Shown one piece after another: positions 43,386 to 55,546 of a stretch of 64,000 nucleotides of DNA (the stretch's first letter is position 1; every line of letters begins with the position of its first letter). The stretch is from Dactylorhiza incarnata (lineage: Eukaryota > Streptophyta > Magnoliopsida > Asparagales > Orchidaceae). The position numbers and the translations under genes are program-made. The notes beneath the pieces were generated by a model, which was given only the letters and a program-made list of their open reading frames with translations, was not told the DNA's origin and did no database searches. Location of the stretch: contig JAWHQI010000257.1 of assembly GCA_033032865.1 (NCBI GenBank), positions 3,519,001 to 3,583,000 of the forward strand, in the 5' to 3' direction.

Positions 43386-46300
43386 TTAAACAGGAATTTC
43401 ACAACGCATACCTGGAGCGAAAAGTTCCGGGAAATCCTCCCGCATCGCTTGCTCTCGCTCCCAAGAGAATTCGTCTCGCCCGCAGTTGTCCCATCGCACC
43501 TTCACAAGTTTGACTTGCTTGTTACGCAACTGCCGGACTTCTGAATCCTCCACGCACACCGGGCGAACCCTCGCCCCCAAGTTCTCCATCACCGGCACCG
43601 CCGCCGCTTCGACCACGACACTCGGCTCTATCAAAGCTTTCCTCAGCACGGAGACATGGAAAACGTCATGTAGTCCACTCAGCTCTGCGGACAACGCCAA
43701 ACGATAGGCTGCTTCGCCTATACGTTCCGTAACCTCGAACGGACCCAAATATCTTGGACTCAACTTCTTGAGTCGCCGCACCCGCGAAACACCCTTGAAC
43801 GGCTTGATCTTCAAGTAGACCATGTCGCCCACTGCAAACTCCACATTTCTGTGGCGTGCATTAAAATACTTTGCTTGTCGATCCTGAGCAACCTTCATGC
43901 GCTCCTGAATCGTCCGCACAATCTCGCAAGCATCTTCCACCACTTGCTTTCCCAAAATCTTAGTGTCTCCCACCTCTGCCCAAGACATCGGCGTTCGACA
44001 CTTCCTTCCATACAAAGCTTCGTATGGCGCCATCTTGATACTCGCCTGGAAGCTATTATTATAGGCGAACTCCACCATGAAAAGGTGGTCCTCCCACCCT
44101 TTGCCAAAGTCGAGAGCACACATCCTCAACATGTCTTCCAACGTACGGTTCGTTCGCTCCGTCTGACCATCGGTCTGCGTATGGAACGCGGTACTAAACT
44201 TGAGCTTCGTGCCTAGACTTTTCTGCACTAATCTCCAATCCTTCGATGTGAATCGCCCATCGCGATCACTAACGATGCTCTTCGGGAACCCGTGCAACCG
44301 CACAACGTTTCGAACATAAAGCTCCACGAGCTTTTCCACGCCATCACCCTTCTGGTTCGGAATGAAGTGGGCCACCTTCGTCAGGCGATCTACTATCACC
44401 CAAATTGCATCGTTACCCTGCTGCGATCGAGGCAAACCATGCACAAAATCCATAGAGATGTCATCAAATTTCCATTCGGGGATGGGAAGGGGCTTCAAGA
44501 ACCCGCCGGGCCTTTGGCACTCAGCCTTTACCAAGGCACAAGTCTGACATCGGCTCACGTACTCGGCTACATCCCGCTTCATCCCAGGCCACCAAAAAGA
44601 TTTCTTCAAATCCGCGTACATCTTTGTACTTCCTGGATGAACGGAGTACTTCGTAAAGTGAGCTTCAAACATCAACTCCTCGCGGAGCTTGCCAAAGCGC
44701 GGAACGCAAACCCTCCCGTCCCTTTTTAAGATCCCACCAACCATCTCCAAAGCAGTGCCCTCGCTCTGTTGAGCCTCCAACACCAACTGTTGGCACTCCT
44801 CGTCCGCACTGGTCGCCTCTCGGATTCGATCCGTTAAGTCACATTGCATTTCAATCCAATTCAAACGAGCTACGCTAGACTCACCTCTAGCCACACAAGA
44901 GATATCAAGAGACTCCAAGTCTCGAATCAAACGCTCGTTATGCGCCTCCATCCAATTACCTTGCCCGGAGTACTTCCTACTCAAAGCATCCGCCACCACG
45001 TTGGCTTTACCCGGCGTATACTGAATCTCCACGTCGTAGTCCCCAAGGAACTCGACCCACCTACGCTGCCGCATATTCAGATCCTTTTGGTCTAGGAGAT
45101 ACCTCAGGCTTTTGTGATCCGTGAAGATCTCCACCTTCGCACCATAAACGTAGTGCCGCCATAACTTTAGCGCAAAGATTACCGCCGCCAACTCCAAATC
45201 GTGGACGGGGTAATTCTTCTCATGAGTCTTTAACTGCCTTGACCCATAAGCGATCACCTTGCCGTGCTGCACAAGCACGCACCCCAAACCGCAACCTGAC
45301 GCGTCGCTGAAAATCTGAAATCCTTCCGTCCCGCTAGGAAGACTAAGGATTGGAGCGGACATCAACCTTTCCTTCAGATTCTCAAATGCCCGGGCACACT
45401 CCGGTGTCCATACGAACTTCTGGTCCTTGCGAGTGAGAGTGGTGAGGGGCAACGCCATCCGCGAAAAGTTCTCCACGAACCTTCTATAATAACCGGCTAG
45501 TCCAAGAAAACTCCGGACTTCCGTCACGGTCCTCAAGACAGGCCAATCCCTAATGGCTTCGATCTTCGCTGGATCTACCGCCACCCCATCTCCACTAATC
45601 ACGTGACCTAAGAAAGCCACCTTCTCGATCCAAAACTCGCATTTTGAGAACTTAGCATAGAGCTGATTCTCCCTTAGAGTCTGCAGTACTTGCCTCAAGT
45701 GAGACTCATGCTCCGCCTCCGATTTTGAGTACACCAAAATATCGTCAACAAACACCACCACGAACGAATCTAAGAAAGGGCGGAAAACCCTGTTCATCAA
45801 GTCCATGAACACGGATGGCGCGTTCGTCAAACCGAACGGCATCACCGAAAACTCGTAGTGGCCATACCGAGTCCCGAACGCTGTCTTGGCAACGTCCTCT
45901 TCTCGGATCTTCAGCTGGTAGTACCCCGATTTCAAATCCAACTTGGAGTACACCACCGACCCCACTAACTGGTCGAACAGATCATCAATTCGGGGAATTG
46001 GATATTTATTCTTGACGGTCAACTTATTTAGCTCACGGTAATCAATGCATAACCGCATACTTCCGTCCTTTTTCTTCACAAACAAAACCGGTGCGCTCCA
46101 TGGTGAAGAGCTGGGCCTAATGTACCCTTGATCCAACAACTCCTGCAACTGAACCTTTAACTCGGCCAGTTCCTTCGGTGCCATCCTAAACGGAGGACGC
46201 GACACTGGCCTCGCACCCGGTACCAACTCTATCGAGAAATCTATTTCACGCTGAGGAGGTGCTCCCGGAAGTTCCTCGGGGAAAACATCCTCAAATTCTT

Positions 46301-46805
46301 CCACCACCGGAACTTCCCTAATAGCCAACTTTGTGGAGTGAGTCTCCAACAGAGCTAAGAACGCCTCGCCTCCTTGGTTTACCGCACGCCTCATTTGCAT
46401 AGCGGAAATCAGGGAGTAAGCCACTCCGCTTAGGCCTTCGAACTTGACCTCTGCTCTACCTTCCCCTCTCAGGGTTACCACCTTCAACTGGCAGTCGATA
46501 CTAGCTCGCTGCTCCGCAAGCCAGTCCATCCCCAAGATAACGTCGAATTCGGCTAGTGGCAGAATCGCTGCTACCAACACGAAATCACAATCGCCAATTT
46601 GCATCACAATGCGTCCCTTCCTCATGGTAGTCATGAAAGACCCATTTGGCATACGCACACTCAGCTCCACCCCTGCCGCTACGGGCTCAGCACCAATCTT
46701 CCGGATAAAACCTTCCGCAAGAAAAGAGTGTGACGCCCCCGTGTCGAACAACACTCGCGAGGGGTAGCCCGACACTAGCACGAAACCTAACCACGTGCAA
46801 AACAA
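43386..46805 (-). CDS. Tekay pol: protease, RT, RNase H, integrase, chromodomain
   Basis: Open for 1139 codons from a TTG; no ATG precedes the protease in this frame, so it is not translated on its own. Order: protease ([10 protein letters not shown], about residue 19), reverse transcriptase (about 190-380, active site FVDDILVYS), RNase H ([10 protein letters not shown], then DHKSL), integrase finger ([11 protein letters not shown]) and core ([18 protein letters not shown]), and a C-terminal chromodomain-like end ([18 protein letters not shown]). All catalytic motifs are intact. Chromodomains of this clade steer integration to heterochromatin, which suits its position inside a Tat LTR. Expression is likely as a Gag-Pol fusion; see the putative intron at 46787-46862. 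Confidence 0.95.
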   Translation of the reverse strand: MFCTWLGFVLVSGYPSRVLFDTGASHSFLAEGFIRKIGAEPVAAGVELSVRMPNGSFMTTMRKGRIVMQIGDCDFVLVAAILPLAEFDVILGMDWLAEQRASIDCQLKVVTLRGEGRAEVKFEGLSGVAYSLISAMQMRRAVNQGGEAFLALLETHSTKLAIREVPVVEEFEDVFPEELPGAPPQREIDFSIELVPGARPVSRPPFRMAPKELAELKVQLQELLDQGYIRPSSSPWSAPVLFVKKKDGSMRLCIDYRELNKLTVKNKYPIPRIDDLFDQLVGSVVYSKLDLKSGYYQLKIREEDVAKTAFGTRYGHYEFSVMPFGLTNAPSVFMDLMNRVFRPFLDSFVVVFVDDILVYSKSEAEHESHLRQVLQTLRENQLYAKFSKCEFWIEKVAFLGHVISGDGVAVDPAKIEAIRDWPVLRTVTEVRSFLGLAGYYRRFVENFSRMALPLTTLTRKDQKFVWTPECARAFENLKERLMSAPILSLPSGTEGFQIFSDASGCGLGCVLVQHGKVIAYGSRQLKTHEKNYPVHDLELAAVIFALKLWRHYVYGAKVEIFTDHKSLRYLLDQKDLNMRQRRWVEFLGDYDVEIQYTPGKANVVADALSRKYSGQGNWMEAHNERLIRDLESLDISCVARGESSVARLNWIEMQCDLTDRIREATSADEECQQLVLEAQQSEGTALEMVGGILKRDGRVCVPRFGKLREELMFEAHFTKYSVHPGSTKMYADLKKSFWWPGMKRDVAEYVSRCQTCALVKAECQRPGGFLKPLPIPEWKFDDISMDFVHGLPRSQQGNDAIWVIVDRLTKVAHFIPNQKGDGVEKLVELYVRNVVRLHGFPKSIVSDRDGRFTSKDWRLVQKSLGTKLKFSTAFHTQTDGQTERTNRTLEDMLRMCALDFGKGWEDHLFMVEFAYNNSFQASIKMAPYEALYGRKCRTPMSWAEVGDTKILGKQVVEDACEIVRTIQERMKVAQDRQAKYFNARHRNVEFAVGDMVYLKIKPFKGVSRVRRLKKLSPRYLGPFEVTERIGEAAYRLALSAELSGLHDVFHVSVLRKALIEPSVVVEAAAVPVMENLGARVRPVCVEDSEVRQLRNKQVKLVKVRWDNCGRDEFSWEREQAMREDFPELFAPGMRCEIPV

Positions 46806-46862
46806 ACATGAAAGGCCGCAACCTACATTATAGTAACAACTGAAAACTTAAACTTTTCATAC
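46787..46862 (-). other. Putative 76-nt intron joining gag and pol
   Basis: On minus the sequence reads acag|gtatga at the donor (first intron base 46862) and gtggttag|gtttc at the acceptor (last intron base 46787), with a T-rich 3' half. Removing it puts gag codons ending in VVTG in phase with FVLVSGYP of the protease, matching the usual gag-to-protease junction of this family, and removes the gag stop codon. Unspliced RNA would give Gag alone. A frameshift is the alternative. Confidence 0.6.
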
Positions 46863-47961
46863 CTGTCACCACATCGGGTTGACGTATCGCTTCCTGCTGC
46901 CCAAGGTTGTAGGCCCTAGGCTGCACTGGAGGGAACCGCGAAGCACTCGACTCCGCCGCTTTCCCCTTTTCTGTAACACTGGGACCTGAACGCACCGATT
47001 GCTCTTGCCTCGGCTCTGGCCCAGCTCCGCCCTCGGTACAGAAACGACTAATGTGGCCCACCTTGCCACACTGGTAACAAGTAACTGGACCCTTGGAACG
47101 GAAATCTCCCGAAGGCGCACCACTTCTCTCCCCAGGTCTGTTAGGACGGGGCTTCTTCTTCCATCGGCTACCCTCGGATTTCCACTGGGATTGAGACTGA
47201 GAAGGCTTTCCTTCTCCCTGTTTTGCCGCAACACCCTTTCGCCGCTGAGTTCGCTCCAGGTCGCTCTCCAGCGTGCGAGCGGCTTCGACCAACTCATCGA
47301 ACCCTGCATTCTTCAAGGCTATGAGTGGTTGCCTTAAGTTTTCCCTCAACCCTTGATAAAAGAGGTTATCTCTCTCTTCATCATCTGCCATTGTCGTGCC
47401 TGCATACCGACCCAACCGGGTGAACTCTTGCAGATACTCATCCACCGTCTTCTCCCGCTGCACCAAATGCAGAAACTGCCGCTGCAGTGCTAACCTTGTT
47501 GAAACCGGAATATACCGCTTTAGGAAAGCGTTTCCGAACTCCTCCATGGACGGAACACGCCCAACAAACTGACGACCGTTATGGTTCGCCCACCACAACT
47601 TCGCATCGCCCTCCAACATGAAGCTCGCAAAGTGAGACTGCCTCTCAGCTGGGGTCTCAGCTGCCCTCAAGAGCTCCCGGATCCTCGAAAGCCAATCCTC
47701 GGCATCCGTTGGAGTGCCCACTCCCTTGAACGTCGGAGGGTGAAAACTCAAGAAATACTTCATGAATCGATCACCCATCGGAAAAACTCTCTCCGCAAGA
47801 GGCTCTGCTTGCCTTACTTCAACCTCCGGTGTATCCGGCGTAGCCGCCGGAGTAACAGGGGTCGCAACTTGCACCACCGGCGTAGGAACCCGTGGCATCG
47901 CTCCAGCTTGAGCCGCCACCATCGCCTCCGCTAGCATGCGACAGAAGTCGGCCGGGGACAT
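46828..47961 (-). CDS. Tekay gag
   Basis: The first ATG in frame is at 47961 ([14 protein letters not shown]). The frame is open further upstream to a TAG at 48049-48051 without another ATG, so the true N-terminus may lie on an upstream exon. Retrotransposon Gag domain about residues 70-190 ([25 protein letters not shown]), basic region, then one CCHC knuckle ([14 protein letters not shown]). Reading ends ten codons past the VVTG block inside the putative intron. Function: particle assembly and RNA packaging. Confidence 0.92.
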   Translation of the reverse strand: MSPADFCRMLAEAMVAAQAGAMPRVPTPVVQVATPVTPAATPDTPEVEVRQAEPLAERVFPMGDRFMKYFLSFHPPTFKGVGTPTDAEDWLSRIRELLRAAETPAERQSHFASFMLEGDAKLWWANHNGRQFVGRVPSMEEFGNAFLKRYIPVSTRLALQRQFLHLVQREKTVDEYLQEFTRLGRYAGTTMADDEERDNLFYQGLRENLRQPLIALKNAGFDELVEAARTLESDLERTQRRKGVAAKQGEGKPSQSQSQWKSEGSRWKKKPRPNRPGERSGAPSGDFRSKGPVTCYQCGKVGHISRFCTEGGAGPEPRQEQSVRSGPSVTEKGKAAESSASRFPPVQPRAYNLGQQEAIRQPDVVTGMKSLSFQLLL

Positions 47962-48191
47962 GCCCACATTCACAAGGCCTGGAGCAGTAGCACTACTCCC
48001 CGAAGGCTCCTCTTGCCTCCTAGATGTCCCCGCGTCATCGCCAACATCCTAGCATAAGCAAGGAGAAAGACTCATCAGTCTCTATTCGCAAGACTCAAAC
48101 ACAGGGATACTCATAATCCCGCGCAAAACTCCTATGTGGACAATCTCTTACGCGATCCAAATACACTAGACCTCGCAAGAATACTAAACCT

Positions 48192-48206
48192 AGCTCTGAT
48201 ACCAAA
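48192..48206 (-). other. Primer-binding site of the Tekay element
   Basis: On minus, tggtatcagagcta starts three bases after the 5' LTR end, complementary to initiator-methionine tRNA. The spacer (48049-48191) also contains a gtaagag donor-like site near 48150. Confidence 0.9.
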
Positions 48207-48207
48207 T

Positions 48208-50241
48208 TGTAACACCTCCCCTGCAATGACCATATAATATGGGTCCGGCCGGGACCCCACAACATATAACCGCCACAGCTTTGGTATTAAAAGATGATAA
48301 TCACTACCCAAACTCATAACTCAGACAACACAGCGGAAACAAAACTAAACCACAGAAATTGTCCACTACAAAGGAGTCCAACTGGCCTTAAGGCCTTACA
48401 AAAACACAGTCCAAAACATCCAACCACTCATAAAGAAAGACATCCCAACCAAAGGGGAAAGGTGGTTTTTCCCTAAACTACCTCGGCATGCAAGCCGGAT
48501 ATAACAAAGCACGAAGAAAGTAATACAGGAAAACAGGTAATCACTTCATGAGGCTTTAGGCCCTTTTGGCCGGCGCGCTGGGTCCAGCTTGCGATTCGTG
48601 CCCTGCAACCAAATCACAAAGAGCGGAAAACGAGGGTCAGCTATGGCTGACCACAAGCGGTGTAACAACATCCCTCCTCCCGGCCGTCCTAGCGGACCCC
48701 GGGGAACTACTTCACCCTGCAAGTCAGCACTTCGTATGCAAATGTACATATAGGAAAGCAAACTAAATACTGGCATGAGTGTCACAAGCATCATCCACGT
48801 TTCTAGGTTGAGCAGGTAATAAAAGGGCCTAACAATGCAGAATGAGTGCAAGCCCGGGGTTTCACCCAAGGCGCCCTAATGCGTATGAATCTAACACATC
48901 ATCATACATTACCAACACAAGGGTACTCATCATTTCCCCACAAGGGCATCAAACCCAAGGCCAAGCGCTCTCGCTGAGACTCACCTCGCCAGGCCTTCCA
49001 TGCCAACGGGCTTGTCTGACAGCTCACACGCTCGAGCCGCCAACAACGCACCAAGACCGATTCCAAGAATTCTGGCTAATCAAAACGTCCCAAGGCCCTG
49101 GCCTTACTCTCGGGACAACGTCCACCGATTGCCTCGCCTGGAGACCGTCAACGGATGCAATCCGTAGCACAGACATTCTCGTCAGTCAACAAACGAAGGG
49201 ACTAATCTTGCCGGGACACTCTCCACACGTGAATCTCAGTCTCCACGGGATAGCCAGCCGACCACAAAGACCAATCGCGCCTTCGCACAACACAAGGCAT
49301 CACAAGCCCCATAATCCGCACATTTATTCTCCGCCCTAACCCAACATTCGTTACCACACGAAGCTACAAGGGCATCACAACGACGAGTTCGCCGTAATCG
49401 GGTTTCTAACAAAACCCCTAACATGCGCGTAAATCAACATCACCGGATCGGACCAACGGCCATAAATCCGGCTTCACCCACAATGCCTAATCCGCTAACG
49501 GAGCGGATCTCTAGTGCAAAACATGCCGGGGACGGACACAATCAACCCGGTGGTTTCTCTTGAACCAAGGCGACCCGGATCCCTCTCATTCGACGGATCC
49601 GGTGCCAAAAATGCAGAAAAGAGGAGATGCCAAACACGCATCCTAAAGACCGGGAGGAGAAACGTCGTTACCTTTTGAGATCTCCTCCTAGCCATGAGAA
49701 GCTTGCAACCAAACGGTGGAGAAGAAGCGCCTTGACGCCCTCTACGCGTTGCCGGTCTCGGATCGGCGATCGGAGCTCCGAAGCTCCAACAATGGCGGAT
49801 CTCCCCTCTTCTTCCTCCTTGCCCCCTTCTCCTTTCTCCAACCTAAGAGAGAGAAAGGACTTGGAAATATGAGGGAATAACCCCTCATCCAAGCCCTAAA
49901 GCCCCCCAGCGAATTATCTCAGCCGTCGGATCAAATCCCAAAGTATTTGATCGGTCGGATCATCATCCCCGCACGATTTCGCGGAACAGAATAAACAGGG
50001 CGCACGATCACAGTCGCACGGTCACTGGTCGTGCGCGAAGAAGACACTGGTCGTGCGCACTATCCGAGACAGAACTCCGAATTCTGGCGGATAGCGCACG
50101 ATCACTGCGCACGATCACTGGTCGTGCGCGAAGAGGAGAAATGGTCGTGCGCGAAGAGCTGCTAAGAAATTCCTAGCCTTTCCCGAGCGCAGCACTACCA
50201 CTCCGCCTACCTCGCGGAACTACGATTTTTGGGGTGTTACA
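48208..50241 (-). repeat. 5' LTR of the Tekay element
   Basis: Same 2034-bp sequence as 41308-43341, offset by exactly 6900 bp, without a visible difference. Confidence 0.95.
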
Positions 50242-50791
50242 CGAGTGGGGCTCGAGGCGCCCACTCCCCCCCCCCCCCCCCTCACGGTAGGTCCTACCTT
50301 CCTCCCTAAGGATGCCGGGCGAGTGGGAGGGTCCCTCCCACTCGCCGCACCACTCGCCCAAAGGGGGCGGCGAGTGGGAGAGCCCCTCCCACTCGCCCCC
50401 AAAAGGGGGGCCGGCGAGTGGGAGTGCCTCTCCCACTCGCCGGCGAGTGGGAGGGCCCTTCCACTCACCCGGGTGAGTGGGAGAGCTCCTCCCACTCCCC
50501 CCACAAAGGGACGGCGAGTGGGAGGGCCCCTCCCACTCGCCCAAAGGTGGTTGGCGAGTGGGAGGTTCCTCCCACTCGCCCAAAGAGTGTCGGGCGAGTG
50601 GGAGGGTTCCTCCCACTCGCCCGAAGGGAGTCAGTGGAGCGGATGCTCCCCCCGCTTCTCCCGCTGCCTCTTTTTGCCTTGACCGGTTTCGACCGTTTCT
50701 GCGCGGTCGTTTTGCCCGTTTCGGCCACCTTCACTGTCTCGGCCTCACCCAGGTCGGGTCACACCGGCTCGAAAAATATGAGGGTTGTACA
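50242..50791 (-). repeat. 5' LTR of the Tat element, right part with palindrome array
   Basis: Begins with the CGAGT duplication and continues the LTR to gttgtaca at 50791. Holds the second copy of the palindrome array (about 50318-50633), with small insertions relative to the left LTR (for example gccgcaccactc near 50344). Confidence 0.92.
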
Positions 50792-50796
50792 GGGTC

Positions 50797-50926
50797 AGTT
50801 GGGTACACGGATACCCATCCCCGTAGACACTCCTAGGGTTTTCCCTATATATACCCGCTAGGGGCAACAGAGAGTTGATTCCACTTTGATCCTCCTCCGG
50901 ATGCTTCGAGCAAACCTTCCCTCACA
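50797..50926 (+). repeat. Copia B 5' LTR, remaining 130 bp
   Basis: Continues from 31962 after the GGGTC duplication; TATA box ccctatatatac near 50842; ends cttccctcaca. Confidence 0.93.
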
Positions 50927-51731
50927 ATCTCGAATCACGCCCTTAGGGTTTGCTCTCGTCCGCCGTTCGCAAGGGATCACATCGTCATTGTTCACGCGAA
51001 GGATCTGTGATTCTTCCGCCCCAGCCGCTCGCGATCGACGAAGAAGGAAGCCCGTTCACTGCTCTCGTTCGCTGGAGCTCTCCCATCGCCATTCGTGAAG
51101 AAGGAGGCCTGCTGCCGGTCGCGTGCTAGGTCGCCGCTCCCGCCGTTCGCAAAGGAGATCTTTGTGCCCAGCCGCTGCTCGCGCTCGCGTTCGCTGAGCC
51201 CTCTCCCTTCGCCACTTCGCCAGCGCTCTCTTGAGCCCTCCTGGTGCTGTTCTTCTTGGATCCCGTCACCGATCGCGAAGATGAAGAGCTCGCGAGTTCT
51301 CCTCTCTGGTTCTCCATCGCCGTTCGTGAAGGAGATCGCCAGATCCGAACCCTCCCGCTTCAGATCTGCCGCAGCGCCGCCGTCTCAGCGATTCCAGGTG
51401 TCGTCTCAGCGGTTCCAAGGCCATCTCAGCGGTTCCAAGTGCCGTCTCAGCGGTTCCAAGTGCCGTCTCAGCGGTTCCAAGTCCGTCTCAGCAGTTCCGC
51501 TTCCCATCTCAGCGGTTTTCCAGGTCACCATCACAGCGGTTCCAAACCGCCGCCATCAGAAATCTCCTGCCGCCACCATCTCCAAGCTAAAGCTCGTGTA
51601 ACCCCAGCATTGTCGTCCGCCGACAGTGTCAGCGACAGGCCCCTGTCGCTACCGCCAGACGACAGTGTCGACGACAGCTCCCAGGAACCCCGTTCCTCCC
51701 TGTTTTTGGGTCATTCTCTGACGGGCGCACA
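50927..51731 (+). other. 5' leader of copia B with 21-bp repeats
   Basis: GC-rich leader of 805 bp. Between 51383 and 51546 the unit gtctcagcggttccaagtgc recurs seven to eight times with a 21-bp period. Several frames of 160 or so codons run through but look like composition effects. No TGG-type primer-binding site is evident at 50927. Confidence 0.7.
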
Positions 51732-52784
51732 ATGATGAAGGGGAACAACATGGCGTCCCCCGTTCCGATGATAAAGCTGGAGAAGTTCACGGCGACTGAG
51801 TTCAACGACTGGAAGTTGAATACTCAGTTCGGGATGAAGTTTTTGAACGTGTTCTACACAGTTCAGTCTGATGGTGCTGAGGTCGTAGGAACTGCTGAAG
51901 AGGCTCAGTGGGTTTCTGATGAAGACTTCTGCCGTGACTACCTGCTGAACTGCATGTCTTCCAATCTGGCGAAGACGTACATGAAGCTGAAGACAGCTAA
52001 GGCAATCTGGGATGCGTTGCAGGAGCACTTCAGGCAGGAGGAGGACCTGTCCAAGGCGCACCTGGTGGACAAGTTCCACTCGCTCACCTTCGACGAGGAG
52101 AAGACCATTCTTCCTCAGGTATCAAATTTTGAAGTTTTAGTTGATTCCTTGCATAGCGAGAACATTGCGTTGCCAGATAGCTTTGTTGCTGGCACAATTG
52201 TGTATAAATTGCCTTCCACGTGGTAAAATTTCAAAACTGAAATGTATCGCAAGAAGATGCAGGTGGGTTTTTGAACGAACTCTAGCGTTTTATACGCATT
52301 GAGGACGAAAATAGGACTCGAAACGCTCTAGAAGTCGTTAGCAAGCAGAAGGCTGCTGCTAACATGATTTCGAACTCTAGGCGCGTGCCGAACCCTAGGA
52401 AGTCAAAACCCAACCCGAGTAGCTCCCAGGTTGCAGGCTCAAGTAAACAAATCAAAAAGTTTAAGGGCAAGTGCTATAACTGCAACAAGTGGGGACACAA
52501 CGCATCTGATTGCAGGCTTCCTCGTAAGGAGAAGGGCAAGACACCACAGGAAGGCAACCATGCTAACATGGTTAGTCTCACTGAGCCATCCAACTTTGCT
52601 GCCATGGTTGGAAACGAGAAGGCCAGTACAGAGTGGTTCCATGACTCGGGGGGCAACATGCCATGTTTGTAACAACCCTACTCTGATGACAGGTCTTACT
52701 GATGCAAGAGAATCTGTGATCGTTGCCAACGGTGAGACAGCTGACGTGCTGAAGGTGGGGAATGCAACTCTGCTGCTAACTTAG
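51732..52784 (+). pseudogene. Copia B gag and protease, broken
   Basis: Gag starts at 51732 (MMKGNNMASPVPM) and is open for 164 codons to a TAA at 52224. The same protein in copia A continues there, so this is a nonsense/deletion change. It resumes after a frame change near 52270 and includes the CCHC knuckle (CYNCNKWGHNASDC, about 52471). The protease site reads DSGG instead of DSGA and is followed by a frameshift, then a deletion near 52780 relative to copia A. No functional protease can be made. Confidence 0.9.
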
Positions 52785-52928
52785 TGTCTATTAGCTTACT
52801 ATGTGATGCTGGTATGTCTTTTACTTTTTGTAGCGGTAGAGTAACATTGTCAGTTAACTCACACTATTTTGGATGTGCATACGTCCAAAATAGGATGTAC
52901 AGATTAAGTCTAGCAAACGAAATAGTTT

Positions 52929-54052
52929 AACAAGTTCAAACAAACTTAGTTAGTCCTAAGACTCTACATGAGCGACTAGGACACGCAAACTATAGGAAAA
53001 TGTTCCAAATTGCTATAACTCACCAGATAGCTTTAGACACTACAGTCAAAAACGATAAATGTGAAGTGTGTGCTCAGACTAAGATCACTAGGAAACCTTT
53101 TAGTGCGGTTACTAGGAGCACAACACCCTTAGAACTAATACATTCTGACATATGTGACTTCAAAAGTTTTGTCACTAGAGGAGGCAGGAAGTTTTTGATC
53201 ACCTTCATAGATGATTGTTCTAGGTTTTGTCACATTTATCTTCTTAAAACTAAAGATGAAGCGTTTGAAAAATTTTGTATTTTCAAAACCAGGATAGAAA
53301 ACTAATTAGGCATGAAAATCAAAAGATTTAGAAGTGATAGAGGAGGAGAATATATGTCCAGTGAGTTCAAATGTATCCTTGCCCAACATGGAATCATTGC
53401 AGAAATCACTGCTCCTTACTCGCCCCAGTCTAACGACATAGCTGAGCATAAAAATCGCACGTTAACAGAAATGTTAAACTCTATGCTCTTGACTGCAGGC
53501 ATGCCTTCCGCTTATTGGGGAGAAGCAATCTTAACTGCAAATCACATTTTGAATAAAGTTCCTCATGCCAAGTTAGAGGTTACACCCTACGAGCTTTGGT
53601 TTAAGAGACCCCCGTCTTTTACTACACTTAAGACCTGGGACTGTATAGCCTATGTCAGGGTTCCTGACCCTAGACAGTCTAAGATTGGACCTAGGACCAA
53701 TACTTGTGTCTACCTACGTTGTGCTGAGGATAGTGCTGCAGATAGATTCTTAGATATTTCTAATAACGTTGTTATCGAATCTAGGGACGCAGTGTTCTTT
53801 GAAGATAAGTTCCTCAAGGATAAGAACTTGTCTCTCCCAGGTATGCAAGTAACTATTACAGAAGATGATCCTACTTCAGTACCGAGCACCTCCTATTCCA
53901 TTCCGGTAGATAACTCTGGCCTAGAGTCTAGGAGAACTTCTCTAAGAGAGCAAATTCCCAGAACCTTCGGTAGTGACTTTGTCATTTGCCACGTTGAGGC
54001 TGATACACCCACCTATAAGAACGCGATGAGATCCAGGGATTCCCTACTCTAG
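52929..54052 (+). pseudogene. Copia B integrase, broken
   Basis: GAG-pre-integrase HHCC region (CEVCAQTK) and integrase core (HSDICDFKSF, FIDDCSRF, FRSDRGGEYMS) with one in-frame stop at about 53303 and another at 54050. Otherwise well conserved against copia A. Confidence 0.9.
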
Positions 54053-54106
54053 AAATAAGCTATTGATGAAGAGATGAATTCTCTACTTCAAAATAACACC
54101 TGAACG

Positions 54107-55546
54107 TTGGTTGATAAGCCAAAAGGGGATAAAACCGTATGGTGTAAGTGGATTCTAAAAAAGAAACTAAATCATGATGGTAGCGTAGCTAAGTATAAAG
54201 CACGCCTGGTGGCTAAAGGTTTCACACAAGTAAGCGGAGTAGATTATTTTGATGTCTACTCACCCGTGTGTCATTTAGCAACCATTAGGGCCCTCCTTGC
54301 TATTGTGTCTATTGAGAACTTTATTGTTTATCAAATGGATGTTAAGACTGCGATCTTGAACGGAGATCTGACCGAAGAGATCTACATGAATCAACCTGAA
54401 GGTTTCATTGTAGACGGTCACGGAACGAAAGTCTGTAAATTACTTAAGTCTTTATACGGACTAAAACAAGCACAGAAGTTATGGCATGAGAAGTTCGACT
54501 ATAGTGTAAAGAACATGGGATTCATGTCGGGTCTCTCGGATAAATGTCTTTACATACGTAATAGATCGGATAAAGTCGCCATAATATGCTTGTACGTAGA
54601 TGATATCCTCATTCTAGGGTCTGATCAATCCGAAGTGGATGACGTTAAGTCAGATCTAATAAAAGAATTTAGCATAAAAGACCTAGGTGTAGCTAACACT
54701 ATACTAGGCATGCAAGTGAGCTTTGGGAAGAATGACATTTCCCTAAGTCAAAGCCACTATATAAAGTCCATGTTGGACACGTGGGGATACAGTGATAGTA
54801 GAGCATTTGAGACTCCATACGACTACACTAACCGCCTAAAGCCCAATGAAGGAGCTATGGTTAGACAGTTAGATTATTCTAAACTGCTTGGTAGCCTCAT
54901 GTATACTATGGTCTACACTAGACCTGACATAGCCTTTACGGTCGGCATGTTGTGCAGATTCACTAGTAATCCTGGCCAAGACCATTGGAACGCCTTAGAT
55001 AGGCTAATGAGATACTTAAAGCACACCCAAAAGTATGATTTAGTTTACACTGGTCATCCTTCAGTTATTGAAGGTTATTCTGATGCATCATGGTGCTCGG
55101 AATTAAACGACAGCAAGTCCACTAGTGGGTTTGCATTCACACTAGGAGGAGCAGCTGTAGCCTGGAAGTCCAAGAGGCAATCTTGTATTGCACTCTCTTC
55201 TATGGAATCCGAACTCTACGCTCTTACTGCAGCAGGCGAAGAAGCAGAGTGGTTAAGAGATTTGGTGATGGACATTCCTTTGTCGAGCCTGAAAATGAGT
55301 TCTGTTGCAGTTTACTGCGACAATCAGGCTACGAAAATGATTGCTACAAACACTTTGTTCAATGGCAAAAGAAGACATCTCAGGCTGAAACAATCCTGGT
55401 TGACCTCACTCACAAGTCAAGGGATAATGACCCTAATTGATGTGAGATCGAAAGATAATGTTGTAGACACCTTGACAAAAGGCTTGAATAAAGCTCTCAC
55501 AATAAAATCATCGGGGGAAATGGGACTAAAGTTCATAGAAATATGA
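54107..55546 (+). CDS. Copia B reverse transcriptase and RNase H, open frame
   Basis: 479 codons without a stop from TTG; in the intact family it would be the C-terminal part of one polyprotein. The reverse transcriptase starts with [10 protein letters not shown], has the core [13 protein letters not shown], and the active site [10 protein letters not shown]. RNase H carries [19 protein letters not shown] and CDNQATKM. It ends in the normal copia position. Although this part is intact, it has no own start codon and the upstream parts are broken, so the element cannot move by itself. Confidence 0.9.
   Translation: MVDKPKGDKTVWCKWILKKKLNHDGSVAKYKARLVAKGFTQVSGVDYFDVYSPVCHLATIRALLAIVSIENFIVYQMDVKTAILNGDLTEEIYMNQPEGFIVDGHGTKVCKLLKSLYGLKQAQKLWHEKFDYSVKNMGFMSGLSDKCLYIRNRSDKVAIICLYVDDILILGSDQSEVDDVKSDLIKEFSIKDLGVANTILGMQVSFGKNDISLSQSHYIKSMLDTWGYSDSRAFETPYDYTNRLKPNEGAMVRQLDYSKLLGSLMYTMVYTRPDIAFTVGMLCRFTSNPGQDHWNALDRLMRYLKHTQKYDLVYTGHPSVIEGYSDASWCSELNDSKSTSGFAFTLGGAAVAWKSKRQSCIALSSMESELYALTAAGEEAEWLRDLVMDIPLSSLKMSSVAVYCDNQATKMIATNTLFNGKRRHLRLKQSWLTSLTSQGIMTLIDVRSKDNVVDTLTKGLNKALTIKSSGEMGLKFIEI

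Larger units (their letters stand above)
41308..50241 (-). mobile_element. Tekay/Del-type chromovirus (Ty3/gypsy), apparently intact
   Basis: 8934 bp with perfect TSD CGAGT (41303-41307, 50242-50246). LTRs of 2034 bp each (41308-43341 and 48208-50241) look identical on line-by-line comparison. Primer-binding site, gag, pol with C-terminal chromodomain and polypurine tract are all present and open. This is the youngest insertion in the window and may be recently active. Clade: integrase followed by a chromodomain-like end and long LTRs fit Tekay/Del; this is recognition, not a tree. Confidence 0.95.
31963..50791 (-). mobile_element. Tat-type Ty3/gypsy element with several nested insertions
   Basis: Begins tgttgaaacc and ends gttgtaca, flanked by GGGTC (31958-31962, 50792-50796). 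LTRs without insertions are about 0.98-1.0 kb: left 31963-34395, right 40852-50791. Coding is on minus, so the right LTR is the 5' one. Protein order RT, RNase H, a second archaeal-type RNase H and integrase, plus an antisense gene between integrase and the 3' LTR, identify the Tat lineage. Gag and protease are missing. It hosts the Tekay element (41308-50241), an hAT-like element (39490-40734) and a solo LTR-like piece (32282-33732). Confidence 0.92.
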
